Source: Trichopria drosophilae (taxonomy: Eukaryota > Arthropoda > Insecta > Hymenoptera > Diapriidae). From it: a stretch of DNA of 64,000 bases. Positions within the stretch are counted from its first letter, which is position 1, and every line of letters starts with the position of its first letter. The notes beneath the pieces were generated by a model. It was not told where the DNA came from. It did no database searches and saw only the letters and a program-made list of their open reading frames with translations. The stretch spans positions 69,409,001 to 69,473,000 of the forward strand of contig CM059587.1 in NCBI GenBank assembly GCA_030407085.1. Reading direction: 5' to 3'. The position numbers and the translations under genes are program-made. This document shows, piece by piece, positions 11,207-21,600 of this stretch.

Positions 11207-13987
11207 GTAAGTTTTTGCTTATTTAATTATTTTATTCCTAACAGTATTCCGAAAATTCGTATTTCCTGCACTATTCTTAACGTGAAATACGATTTTTTTA
11301 CATTCTGTTAGGAAAAATATAGTTCGTTACACGTGCGGTAACCGGCAATTTTGGCACTAGTAACGAAATAAACTAATGGATATCCCATATATGGATACTA
11401 CACAAAACATTCTCTAGCTGAAAGTTTGTCATTATTTACGGGTAAATTATTTATTTCTATTAAAAGATGTAAATATTATATAATATAATTCTAAGTAAGT
11501 TTATTAAATATAATACTCGCTCGAATTAATAAGCTATCTCAAGTTTTTCATTGAACACTAGATTTAAACTTGTTTTCGGTATTTTCCATTTTAATAATTC
11601 GATTTCAGTGACAACTGTTGCCTGCTTTATTAAGTCAATACTCTGCATAGTCGATAGGCACCGGAGTTTCAGATCTCAATAATTTCTGTTTCGGAATCTT
11701 ACTTCAATGAATAGTAAATAGTTATGAATAAATCATATTATTTATATTGTACGATATGTTATGAGTGGCAAATTAATTTATAATTAATTTTATAATTTAT
11801 GATATATTTGTAATCAAACATCTGTTGTGGGTAACCAATAATTCTTGTAAAGATTTTTTTTTAAGTTAGTACTTTTCAAATGTTATTTATATTATGAACG
11901 AAATTATTTACAGGAAACTGTTTGAAGTATATTATATATTATGATTTCTTTTTTTATGTCAAAACAATAATCAATCATGACTTTGATGAAATGCAGATTA
12001 AATATAAACATAAAAATGAAATTAGGACAAAATTTACAGTTATTAGTTGAACCATGATAGGCCAATTTTCATCTAAAAATGTGTTTTTCAATCATTCAAA
12101 ATTCAAAAAATTGTCTATAAAAGAATTTTTTAAATTAAAAACTTTATCAAACCACCACAGTAATAAATATGAAATTTTCCAAATTTTTTGAAAGTGTTTG
12201 TGAAGTTTTTAATTCTACCATTTTCATAAAAAGTTTATTTTAGTTAAAAAAAAAAGCATCTGTTTTAGGCGATCCTAGGCAGACACTTTGCATTCTCTAC
12301 CGTCTTTTTAAAAGTAACACTAAAAGTATCAGTGTATCCGAGATTTTTTCATTTTAACCTTCTTTAATAGAAAGAGTGTACTTAAACATACTTGGAATGG
12401 GATTTTCAATGATCCATTTATCAGTTAATCTATCAGAACCATATCAAGAATAATTTAATACGCTCAGCTTCCTGACAACTGGTCCCGTGAAGGCTTTATT
12501 AAGGACTTAATCATACACCTTGAGAAGATGTATCAATTAAGTGTGGATTATACAAAAACCGAAAATTAGAAAAAAAAAACGAAAAGTTATTGTAAATAAT
12601 CTTATATAAACAATGATCTTTTAGTGAATATGGAACTTTTTATCCTTGTTGCTTCAACATCCGAAATCGGGTCTTACAATTAGACGAAAAGATCCAATAA
12701 ACAATTAAAGTAGACTACATTTAGGAGATGTTTACAACTGGAACCAAGCTATTTCAGATTAATCTGAAATGGTACTGACAACTAGTGAACCATTTTCTGA
12801 GAATATTTGAGCATTTTAAAACAATGTTGGAATGTATTATTAGCTCATAAGTATCCGAGTATTACTTTTCCTTGAAATTGTGATATAAAACTAAAAAATT
12901 ATTTTTGACGAAATAAACTTCAGAAATAAAAAGGAATAAAATCGTAAATTTATCTAAATAGTAGCAATTCTTTTTTATAGTATATAACAAAGTATGACAC
13001 TTACAATAAATGAAATAATTATGCAATTAAATTCCACAAAAATATTCACAAGTTTTTCAAAAAACTTTATAATAGAAAATGGGTCTAGTTTCTGAACCGT
13101 TTTTATTCAGTTCACTTAATTTCCATGGTAAAGATAACATTTTTTTGTTAATGCCCAGAATCACATGAAAAGTATACGTTTCTCAGTACTTCATAGTTGC
13201 AAAACTATCAACAAACAAGTATGGGCATCATTAAATGCAGAAGAACCTATACCGTAAGAAATGTCTTACAATCATGATCGCGTTCTTTTAAAAATTGGCT
13301 TAAATTTCACCATTGTGTCAGAATATGGTTTTAAAACAAATTCTTGCTATCTTGAAACTTAAAAGAAGACCTTGTCAAGCCGCAAGGAAGACGAAAATTA
13401 AATGGACATTACGATCTTTTTTGCGATAAAAACGCAGTAAGAGTAAACAACATAAACAATAACGACCTGGCGTAAAATAAAAATCTTTCAAAAAAAGAAC
13501 ATGGCCAGTAACAACCCGAGAATGGTTTTGAGCAGATTTTTTATCACATTTAACCACATGAAAAGTTTCACGAATTTTTGTATGTTAACTTATTCCTCGT
13601 ATGACAATAATATTACAGAAATTAAGAAGTTAGTGTTCTGTGCCCGTTTCGAATAATTAAATACTGTATCAGTGCAGTGGGGCGCTCAGCGATTTTGTTT
13701 GGAGTTGGAGGGAGTTTTATGAAATACCTTGAGTTACACAGAGAATCGATGTGTGATTTTGAAAATGTCAAGTGTATTTGTGTTCAACCCGTTTCCTTGA
13801 ATCCATTAATTATTGTTATAAAATTAAGTAAATTTCAACTAAATCCTCACTGTTTGTGTATTTCATTTTCTTCCTACCGGTGATCGGTTTAGCCAAACGA
13901 AACAGAAGTTTTCTTTTCATGTAGGCAAAGAACGTATATCCTTTTATTACAATGAGAAAAGATTCTTGCAACCGATGAAATGTGCAT
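11207..13987. other. AT-rich DNA, no gene seen
   Basis: I see no convincing exon, RNA gene or repeat. The minus frame at 13375-13557 and the plus frame at 13677-13883 have no recognisable features. Confidence 0.5.
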
Positions 13988-14177
13988 CCGATAGCCAGAA
14001 TAAAATGTATTCTTTCAGCGGATGAAATATATTATTATTACTATGAAAATTTCATTGCGTCAATTATATTGATAAAAGATTGTTTCAAAACACTTAGTAC
14101 ACAACATACAAATCATTTTTCGTAGTAATAATAATATATTTCATCCCTTGAAATAATACATTTCATCGTGCTATCGG
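13988..14177. mobile_element. Palindromic MITE with about 60-bp inverted ends
   Basis: The element opens with CCGATAGC and closes with GCTATCGG. The inner part of the repeat, GATGAAATATATTATTATTACT at 14021-14042, is found inverted around 14119-14142, with a few mismatches further out. The interior (about 70 bp) is non-coding. No clear target site duplication is seen. Confidence 0.7.
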
Positions 14178-14250
14178 TTGTACGTTTTGTCGTGCAATGA
14201 ATTTTTTTTTCAATGTGTGGATTTTCATCTACATAATCTAATTGTAACCC

Positions 14251-14455
14251 TCCCAACAGGCACGAAGAACCCAAATGTTTCTAAAACGTTTTTAGAATGT
14301 TCCAGAAACGTTCCTAAAACGTTTTATGTCTGCAACATGGATGAAACGTTTATAAAACGTTCCGTAAAAGTTGCAGACATAAAACGTTTTAGGAACGTTT
14401 CTGGAACATTCTAAAAACGTTTTAGAAACATGTGGGTTCTTCGTGCCCGTCGGGA
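14251..14455. mobile_element. Near-perfect palindromic MITE (86-bp arms, 33-bp loop)
   Basis: Bases 14251-14336 pair with 14370-14455 (n pairs with 28706-n), with about three mismatches, two of them in the outer ten bases. Each arm is built from AACGTTT/AAACGTT motifs (TAAAACGTTTTTAG, AGAAACGTTCC, AAAACGTTTTATG), and two more sit in the loop. The outer end reads GGCACGAAGAACCC. The open frame at 14178-14414 is the palindrome read through and not a gene. Confidence 0.85.
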
Positions 14456-14998
14456 TAGAATTCTTAACCAGCTTAATTTAAGCCCAAATTCTGAACGATG
14501 TCATATTTGGTACAACATTTTAGTCGTTAACTTTAAGACTTTTGAAGAAGTCTGCTTTTCAGTAAAAACAATGCTTCTTTTGGTTACATCTTAAAATTAG
14601 CTAATTATTGGTCTTAATTGAAGAACTATTATGTTCAGTGCAGGCAATATGTATATAAAACCTGAAAAAATGTTACAAACAGGGTAATATAGTATTCAGT
14701 AATAATTAGTATAGTTTATTTTGTCAGTAGTTAGTTTATTTAATTAATTGTAGATACTTAATATATTTGTAATTATGGTTTCTCTGTATATATACACTCA
14801 AAACAGTGTCTTTTACCCGGTATTAGCATCCTTATACCCATTAAAAGACATCCTTTTACGGCAGTAGTATTTCTTTTAGATGACTGCACTTGTTGCCCAT
14901 TCTAGCTGTCTAAGTGTTTTATGTAATTTTCAATCTGTATTTTTACAAATAAAGTAGAATAGTGAAAATGTGATATCTTTAATACGTATAGTGTGACT
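14456..14998. other. AT-rich DNA left of the DIRS element
   Basis: No gene is seen. The interval separates the two palindromic MITEs from the left end of the DIRS-like element. Confidence 0.5.
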
Positions 14999-15185
14999 AT
15001 TATTTTTCGCTTGTCTTCCTCAATAATTACATTATGTAGTAATCGTTTATTTACACCCGACGCGGACGGTACAAGTTTAAAGCCCTCCAAGGCCTGGAGG
15101 TGGTAAACCTTTGAAAAAAAAATTCCCACCATTCTTCCTCTTGTGCACCTTCTTATAGCTGTAGTCCTCGTCTCTAACTTCACTT
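14999..15185 (+). repeat. Left inverted terminal repeat of the DIRS element
   Basis: The segment from AATAATTACATTATG (15022) to TAACTTCACTT (15185) is the reverse complement of 24888-25042. The outer 40 bases reappear inverted in the internal complementary region at 24705-24745. The first bases are ATTATTTTTCGCTTG. Confidence 0.88.
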
Positions 15186-15289
15186 CGTTATTTGTACCCG
15201 ACGGGAAAAGTACTTTGGAAGAGCTAAAGTCTGCACTAAGTATTAAAACAAAGCAAGTAGTTCAGTTTAAACCAAGTAAAAAAAGTGTG

Positions 15290-16560
15290 GTTCAAAATTA
15301 GGAAAAAGACGTAAAGTCAGAAGCAGAGAGTCATCACGCAAAAGACGAAAATAAGACGAGATATTGGCAGAACTGCCTCGACTCCGAAGAGAATCTTCAA
15401 ATTTTTCAAGCAAAATCGAGGAAGAGACTAATATCACAAGTTGGTACCCAGAGGCTGCTATGCCATTTATCACCTTAATAAAATAAAAGGCAAAAATTGA
15501 TTTTCGCTATAAAATCAACAAAGACCAAACCTTTTTGGGAACGCCTTTTTTGTACAGTTGACCTCGCTATAGGCAACAAAAAATGCGTACGTTACAAATT
15601 GCCTCGCTATAGGCAACACAAAATGCGTACGTTATAAATTGCCTCGTTATAGGCAAAATTCGATATCAAGAATTAACTGCGCATAACTCGCAATACGACC
15701 TCACTACAGGTCAATTATTTAAATTATTAAAGTTATAAAATTTTAATATTTAGGGGTTTCGGAAGAAGAGATCATGAGCCCCCCTCGAGAAAATATAGAT
15801 TTGGAACCTCGAATAACAACAAACGCAGAGGCAGTTACCGATCACAACGTTGATAATATAATTGATTTTCTTGGATCGAATCCAAATATTTTACGTAAAC
15901 GAAGCAAACCACTACATGAAGAAATCTGTGCTCGTTGGAAAGTTTACCTACAGGAAGGTTTAACCTAAAGAACAAAAGACGGAAGTATTCGAAAATTGGA
16001 CACTTCTAATACCGCCGAAGTTAAGCACGGAGATTGAAGTGTGTGCTTAGATGATAAATCCCTGAGGCAAGACCAAATCTGGGAAAATCTTGAACCTCAA
16101 TTATCACGTGTATTTTCGGCTATAGGGTGTGAGCTAAATGAGATTCTTGAACTCAAAGATATAAAGAACCGGCTTGTGCGGTTGCAAGGTACGGCAGAAC
16201 AGTTGTGCACGATACTAGCCGATATTGGCTATGTCAGTAAACCTAAAATACCAAATAATCCCGTTCCTCAATTATACTACGAGGAAAGTTATTGAAAACA
16301 GTAATGGAGATGAGTACTTACTGGGATCAAACTTTGCAGAAAACATTAAAGCAAAAGATGCGGTGAGCAAAACTGCAACAAATCTGTAGTCGAACAAAAC
16401 GCAGAAATTCGTGAACAAACCTGGACCATCAAACGTGTCTAGAAAGAACCAGTATTTAAACTACCGGCGCTACCCTCCAGACTCTAAAAAGAAGCAGCAG
16501 CGGAAGTCGTACAGAGGGCAAGAGCGCCGTACGTCGAATTACCTCAAGACACATTAATAG
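15290..16560 (+). pseudogene. DIRS gag-like ORF, broken
   Basis: Fragments in several frames resemble insect DIRS gag. There is an Arg/Lys/Ser-rich stretch at 15298-15360 (GKRRKVRSRESSRKRRK) followed by an acidic part to 15476. The segment 15774-15968 contains HEEICARWKVYLQEGL, and 16041-16295 contains DDKSLRQDQIWENLEPQLSR followed by a helical region. A basic tail at 16410-16555 contains RKNQYLNYRRYPPDSKKKQQ. Stops and frameshifts separate the pieces, so no full protein can be made. DIRS gag is thought to package the RNA; that role is inferred from position and composition because the family is poorly conserved. Confidence 0.7.
15558..15710 (+). repeat. 40-bp tandem repeats made of hairpins in the DIRS leader
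   Basis: The unit, which contains GCCTCGCTATAGGCAAC and AAAATGCGTACGTTA, is repeated at a 40-bp period starting near 15563, 15603 and 15643. Every unit contains a TTGCCT...AGGCAA-type inverted pair around a CGCTAT or CGTTAT loop. A fourth, variant hairpin, GACCTCACTACAGGTC, follows at about 15699. They lie between the basic N-terminal gag remnant and the better kept gag part. Confidence 0.75.
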
Positions 16561-17699
16561 AGGTAAAATGGTCTGGGATCACAAAAAATACGATTCTGAC
16601 CTGGACTCAAGGAATTCCTTTTGTAAAGACGCCAAATCAAACGCAAAGACCGCTGGTTATTATATCCCTTAAACATAATGCGAGATATAAAGAAGCCATA
16701 TGTAAAAGAACCGTGTAAAACTATATTGGAGTGCGCATCAGAAGGAGAATTTTTTTCAAAAATAAATAAATTTGAACAGATTCATAGAAACCACTCATTT
16801 CAAACTTGAGAATTACAGAACCGCCAATAACTTAATATATATTCTAATATGGTTAGGCCTCATGGCCTGACCACTGCGGATTCACAGGATCCTATTGTGG
16901 CAAATATATATAAGTTAATAACAAAAGACTGTTATTTTGCCACCGTAGATATGAAAGACGCTTATTATCTCGTCTGAATAGATGGCGATTTTAAAAAATA
17001 TTTAAGGTTCAATCATGAAAACGAAATTCTTTAATTCCAATGTTTACCATTTGGGATATACATAGCTCCCTATATTTTCACGAAACTTCTTAAGCCAGTG
17101 GATCAATATATTAGGGAAAAATTAAATATATTGTGTATTGTATATCTGGATGATGTGTTAATAATATGGGGAGCAAGGAAGAGTGCGCTAGGACAGAAAA
17201 TAATAGAATTAAAATTCTTGAAACCTTCGGTTTTGCTATAAATATAAAGAAAATCTGTCTCACACCTACAAGAGAAATAGTTTTTAGGATTTCTATACAA
17301 CAGTAAAAATCTTACTATGCGGTTACCAAAAGAAAAAAGTGAACTATTATCGAAATTTTTAAAAAGATTAAAAAGAGTCCATTGCTCTATTCGTGACATG
17401 TCAAAAATTATTGGATGATTAGTAGCAGCTAGTCCAGCTGTAAAGTACGGATTGGCATAAAAATCTCGAATGAGCTAAATATGACGCATTTAAAATAAAT
17501 AAGGATTATAATTAGAAAATGAACATTCCTTCGTAAATGTCATATGATAATTGGTGATTACAAAAATTACAGGAATCTTACCAATACATAAGAACCCCTA
17601 CCGATCTTGGATTAAAACTTTTTACGGACGCGTCTAAGACGGGGTGGGGGGGGGGCACACTCGGACCGAGATAATACAAAGGTTTCTGGTCAAAACTTT
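16561..17699 (+). pseudogene. DIRS pol, 5' part: reverse transcriptase and start of RNase H, broken
   Basis: Translated pieces match DIRS RT. They include CYFATVDMKDAYYLV (about 16930-16975), KKYLRFNHENE, FQCLPFGIYIAPYIFTKLLK (about 17038-17098) and the catalytic box YLDDVLII (YLDD at 17143-17154). An RLPKEKSELL thumb-like segment follows. RNase H begins with LGLKLFTDASKTGWG (FTDAS at 17621-17635). In-frame stops fall after YYLV and after the ENEIL segment, and more follow downstream. The frame is then cut by the LINE at 17700 and resumes at 23004. Confidence 0.88.
17688..17699. repeat. Target site duplication of the LINE, copy 1
   Basis: GGTCAAAACTTT lies next to the poly(A) end of the LINE, seen as T on this strand. 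The same 12 bases follow the LINE 5' end at 23004-23015. This marks insertion by target-primed reverse transcription into the DIRS RNase H region. Confidence 0.93.
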
Positions 17700-17810
17700 T
17701 TTTTTTTTTTTTTTTTTTTTTTATTTAAGCATACTTTGACCCTGTTGGATCATAATGCTAAACCCATTTTACAATACTTTCATACACATATCTAGTTATC
17801 TGAAGTTCGC

Positions 17811-20513
17811 TTATATCGATACGTCGCAGTTTACAAAATACCGGTGGAGTGCCTTACAAGTACGATGGGTTGGTACAGTAAGTAACGTTTCGCATGTGAG
17901 GGGTAGCTGAAATCCAAGCTCTCTTAACTCTTGTAAGAAAAGTCTTCGTTGATTGTCAAACTTTTTGCATTGCCATATTACGTGATTAAGATCCTTGAAT
18001 TCATCGCCGCACTCACACTGGGTACTGGTGGTAAGGTTTATTTTGAATAGCGAAGAGGCTAAGTTGTAATGTCCAGATCTGCACCTATTTACAATTGTAA
18101 TAATTTTTCTCGGAAGAACTAACTTTGAAAACCACGGCTTTCTACTCTTGACAAAGTAGTTATTGAAATAATACGTTCCTTTTGTTTCACTTTGATTCGG
18201 AATTTCTGAAAAGGATCTTTCATAGGCGTGCGTTTTAAAGTGATCTTTCAAATCAGTACAAGGGATTTTGAGCAATGGATCCGGTTGGTTATTCGATGCA
18301 GTTTTTGCAATCTTATCAGCGCTTTCGTTGCCAATTATGCCTCGATGTGCAGGAATCCAGCACAATTTAATTTTTTGTCTGTTTTTGAATGCTTCGGAAA
18401 GTTTCTTTTTAATTTCTAGTATGTAGGGATTTATTTTAACGCTCATTTTACAGCTTTTGATTGCAAGAAGTACACTCAATGAGTCTGTAAAGATAATTAT
18501 CTTATGTCCAGGATATTTTTGCGCTATGTCTATTGCGTCCCGGAGTGCAACTGATTCTGCGGTAAATATTGAGGCCATTTTGTTGAGACTTTTGCTAACA
18601 CTTATATCTAGGTCTTTACTGACACATGCTGTACCTGTCGAAATGGACGTCTTAGATTTGCTTCCGTCTGTGTACATAGTTAATGCTTTTTCTTTTTCAA
18701 TATACTCTTTTAGAATGAGCCCAGGAGAAGGAAATTTACCCAATGTAATTCCGAGATCTATGTTAATATCAAATTCACTTGTTAGAGTAGAATATCGCTT
18801 TGTATAAATATTGTAATGGTCATTGACGTAAATATCCTTCAAATGGCACGTTATTGAGCGAATACATTGTTGCAGAAGGCGGTTGCTGAATTTACGCTGT
18901 TGTTTTACTGGTTTTTTCTCATTATTGTTTATGAGTTTCTCAAAATTTTTTACAGATGAGTATATAAGCAGGCTTTCATTTGACATTACTTTGGCTAAAT
19001 AACATAGACACAAGTATCTTGCTCGCTCTTCAATGGATTGCATTTTAGACTCTGCCAGAAGCACATTTGTCGGTGTGCTTATGCGAAAACCAAGTGCAAG
19101 TCGTATTGCGTTATATTGAATTTTTTCTAATTTTTTCTTGTATTCATTAAGTTTAGGATAATAAACAAAACAACCATATTCAATGATTGAACGAACAAAA
19201 CTCCTGTATAGTGTCAGCAATGTACTAGGGTCGGATCCCCACCATGTGCCTCTTAGGTACTTTATTACATTACAGGCTATTAGACATCTTTTACGAACTT
19301 TATCGACATGGTTTTTAAAGGAAAGCCGATGATCGAAAATGATTCCCAAAAAGCGTACAGTCTCGCTGGATTTTATATTCTCACCATTTACTTTGAGTAC
19401 CGTACTACCTGGCTTTACATTTTTTCGGTTGAAGTGTATAAATATTGTTTTATGGGATGCTAGTTTTAGTCCGAGTCTATTTAAATTATCCTGTATAGCA
19501 GTGATTGCTTTTTCTAGGATAGTAGAGGCCGATTTATTATTTCCACGATTGCAGTAGACAGCAATATCATCAGCGAACTGAGATACATATACGCTTTTTG
19601 GTACATCATTACATATCGAGGCCACGTAAAGAGTGTACAGGAACGGACTTAGTACCCCACCCTGCGGCACTCCCTTGTACACACTTCTTGGCATATTAGT
19701 AAGGGCATCTGTGTATATAAACCTTTCGTATGTCAAAAACTTTGCAAATTGAATTAGCTTTGCTGAACATCCAATCTCGGCTAATTTGATCAGTAACAAA
19801 TCGTTGACTATGTTATCATAAGCTCCTTCCACGTCTAGAAAGGCAGCTAGAAGGTCCCTTTTTTTACTGAAAGATTCTTCGACTTTTAGTGTGAGGTTTG
19901 CTAAATTATCGATAGTCGATTGGCCCTTACGAAAACCGGATTGGCTATTTGGCAAAACTTTATTTGTTTCAATCCACCATTGCAATTTGTTTTTGACCAT
20001 CGTTTCAAAAAGCTTACATGTACATGATGTTAAACTTATGGGTCGCACGCTTTTACCGTCAGCCTTTTTTATAAAATGAATGAAGGATTTTTTCCAATCA
20101 TATGGATAGGAACCTGAGCGATACATTTCATTGAATATATCCACTAAGATGAGTCTATAATTAAGTGGGATTCGTTTTAAAGATTCATAATCTATTCCAT
20201 CTAATCCACACGACGTTCTTTTGTTTTTACTATCTAACGCCACGTTCAATTCAAGAAAGCTGAAGGGCTCATCAAGAAAGATGTTTTTCTTTGTTTTTGG
20301 AAACCAACTGGGGTCACTTACTACCCACGGTGGACTGATTTTATTTAACGCTGTAGTAATCTTGTTGCCTTCTTGATGGTTTTCCGAGTGCGACGAATTA
20401 ACCGTTATCCATTTATTTTTTAAAATCTTTGCTTTTCGCCAAACATGTTTAGGGTTTGTATTTACATTCAAGCTTTCTGCAAATTTTACAAAGTTATTTC
20501 TTTTTTTTTTGTC
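17811..20513 (-). CDS. LINE ORF2, 3' part: reverse transcriptase, RNase H, Cys/His motif
   Basis: An uninterrupted frame of about 886 codons ends at 17811. RT copies the element RNA at the nicked target. Counting from 20471, the RT motifs are RPISLTSCTCKLFE (about 142-155), FLDVEGAYDN (211-220), PQGGVLSP (269-276) and the catalytic FADD (299-302). RNase H follows with YTDGS (600-604), TAES (638-641), FTDS (661-664) and IPAHRGIIGNESAD (706-719). A CxC-x7-H-x5-C motif sits at 819-835. The frame has no ATG before the palm region; it overlaps the end of the endonuclease frame, so the two are one ORF2 broken at the A10 run at 20501-20510. Residues expected for activity are present. Confidence 0.93.
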   Translation of the reverse strand, partial: DKKKRNNFVKFAESLNVNTNPKHVWRKAKILKNKWITVNSSHSENHQEGNKITTALNKISPPWVVSDPSWFPKTKKNIFLDEPFSFLELNVALDSKNKRTSCGLDGIDYESLKRIPLNYRLILVDIFNEMYRSGSYPYDWKKSFIHFIKKADGKSVRPISLTSCTCKLFETMVKNKLQWWIETNKVLPNSQSGFRKGQSTIDNLANLTLKVEESFSKKRDLLAAFLDVEGAYDNIVNDLLLIKLAEIGCSAKLIQFAKFLTYERFIYTDALTNMPRSVYKGVPQGGVLSPFLYTLYVASICNDVPKSVYVSQFADDIAVYCNRGNNKSASTILEKAITAIQDNLNRLGLKLASHKTIFIHFNRKNVKPGSTVLKVNGENIKSSETVRFLGIIFDHRLSFKNHVDKVRKRCLIACNVIKYLRGTWWGSDPSTLLTLYRSFVRSIIEYGCFVYYPKLNEYKKKLEKIQYNAIRLALGFRISTPTNVLLAESKMQSIEERARYLCLCYLAKVMSNESLLIYSSVKNFEKLINNNEKKPVKQQRKFSNRLLQQCIRSITCHLKDIYVNDHYNIYTKRYSTLTSEFDINIDLGITLGKFPSPGLILKEYIEKEKALTMYTDGSKSKTSISTGTACVSKDLDISVSKSLNKMASIFTAESVALRDAIDIAQKYPGHKIIIFTDSLSVLLAIKSCKMSVKINPYILEIKKKLSEAFKNRQKIKLCWIPAHRGIIGNESADKIAKTASNNQPDPLLKIPCTDLKDHFKTHAYERSFSEIPNQSETKGTYYFNNYFVKSRKPWFSKLVLPRKIITIVNRCRSGHYNLASSLFKINLTTSTQCECGDEFKDLNHVIWQCKKFDNQRRLFLQELRELGFQLPLTCETLLTVPTHRTCKALHRYFVNCDVSI

Positions 20514-21555
20514 TAAGTATTCGTCTAGTTTGAGCGACTTGCTTTTTTAATAAGATGTAATCGTGGTCTGAATGGGAATATCTCCACTTTTTGAAAGCGG
20601 CTGTTCTTAGTCTCTTATATTTGTCGCATTCGGAATCCCACCAAGGGACAGGGTTTCGATGTTGCGAGTTTTTTACATTTTTCTTTTTGGGTGTATTCTC
20701 TGTTAGTGCATTTTGAATGATTTCTATAAATACTTTATATTTTTCTGCGGCATCGAGTTTTTCGTACTCTTGGGTTAAGAAAGTTTCGAAATTTGATTTA
20801 AGTTGTTCTGTTAGTTTATCCCAATCTGTACGTACCGATTTCAAATTTAAAGTTTTTTTTCTGTAGATACTTTTTTGTACCACAAAATCAATGAAGAGTG
20901 GAAAGTGATCGGACCCCCAGGTTTCGTCATTTGCTGTGATATGTACTTTATCTGCGATGTCTGTAGACGTAAATACGAGATCAAGATTTGACGTTATGGA
21001 ATTAAATGCGGTTACATGGGTTACTGTGTCCGTGTTATGGAGGAATAAGTCAGATTTGTTAAGGCTTTCAAGTAGTCTTTCACCGTTAGTATCGTTTTTA
21101 AAGCAGTTCCAATTTATGTGATGAGAGTTAAAGTCGCCTATAAACAGTGTGTTGTCTTTGTTTGAAGTACTGAAAATTTCGTCCCAGGTAGATTGAGATA
21201 GTGTTGTCCCTGGAGGTCGATAACATACTATAATATTTAGATTGGGATAAAAGTTTGTTACGCGAACCCCTGCCATTTCTACATAGGGATCTGAACAATT
21301 TACTCTGGATATTTCTGTGTATGCAATATTATTACGTATAAAGATAACTATTCCGCCACCGTTTGCATACGTGCGGTCCTTTCTGTATGTTTTGAATCCA
21401 GGAAAGTTGAACGATTTTATTGCACTCGTAAGCCAGGATTCCACGCATATAATTATGTCAAAGCCAGTAATGATTTTCGTAAGTTCTTCTTTTTTGTTCA
21501 CTACACTTCTCGAGTTCCAAAACATAAATTTGATGATTTTCTCGTATTTTTCCAT
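20494..21555 (-). CDS. LINE ORF2, 5' part: APE-type endonuclease
   Basis: The frame has 353 codons from an ATG at 21555, only 45 bases after the ORF1 stop. The enzyme nicks target DNA to prime reverse transcription. Expected catalytic positions are visible: FWNSRS (N14), VESWL (E39), YRKDR (57-61), GDFNSHH (140-146), SNLDLVF (189-195) and WGSDHFPL (D216, H217). After a basic linker rich in Lys and Arg the frame runs through ten A (20501-20510) into TAA. A one-base change in that run would put it in phase with the RT frame, so this is an interrupted ORF2 and not a separate gene. A real indel, an assembly error or slippage could explain it. Confidence 0.93.
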   Translation of the reverse strand: MEKYEKIIKFMFWNSRSVVNKKEELTKIITGFDIIICVESWLTSAIKSFNFPGFKTYRKDRTYANGGGIVIFIRNNIAYTEISRVNCSDPYVEMAGVRVTNFYPNLNIIVCYRPPGTTLSQSTWDEIFSTSNKDNTLFIGDFNSHHINWNCFKNDTNGERLLESLNKSDLFLHNTDTVTHVTAFNSITSNLDLVFTSTDIADKVHITANDETWGSDHFPLFIDFVVQKSIYRKKTLNLKSVRTDWDKLTEQLKSNFETFLTQEYEKLDAAEKYKVFIEIIQNALTENTPKKKNVKNSQHRNPVPWWDSECDKYKRLRTAAFKKWRYSHSDHDYILLKKQVAQTRRILRQKKKK

Positions 21556-21600
21556 CTTATTCCGTTTGATAGAGATCTTGTTTGATACTTTCTTCTTGTT

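Noticed and set aside
14178..14414. 78-codon frame
   Set aside because: It crosses two palindromic MITEs; both strands of the palindrome give similar frames.
14902..15183. 93-codon minus frame, with a twin at 24890-25117
   Set aside because: The twin shows it is the DIRS inverted terminal repeat, not a gene.
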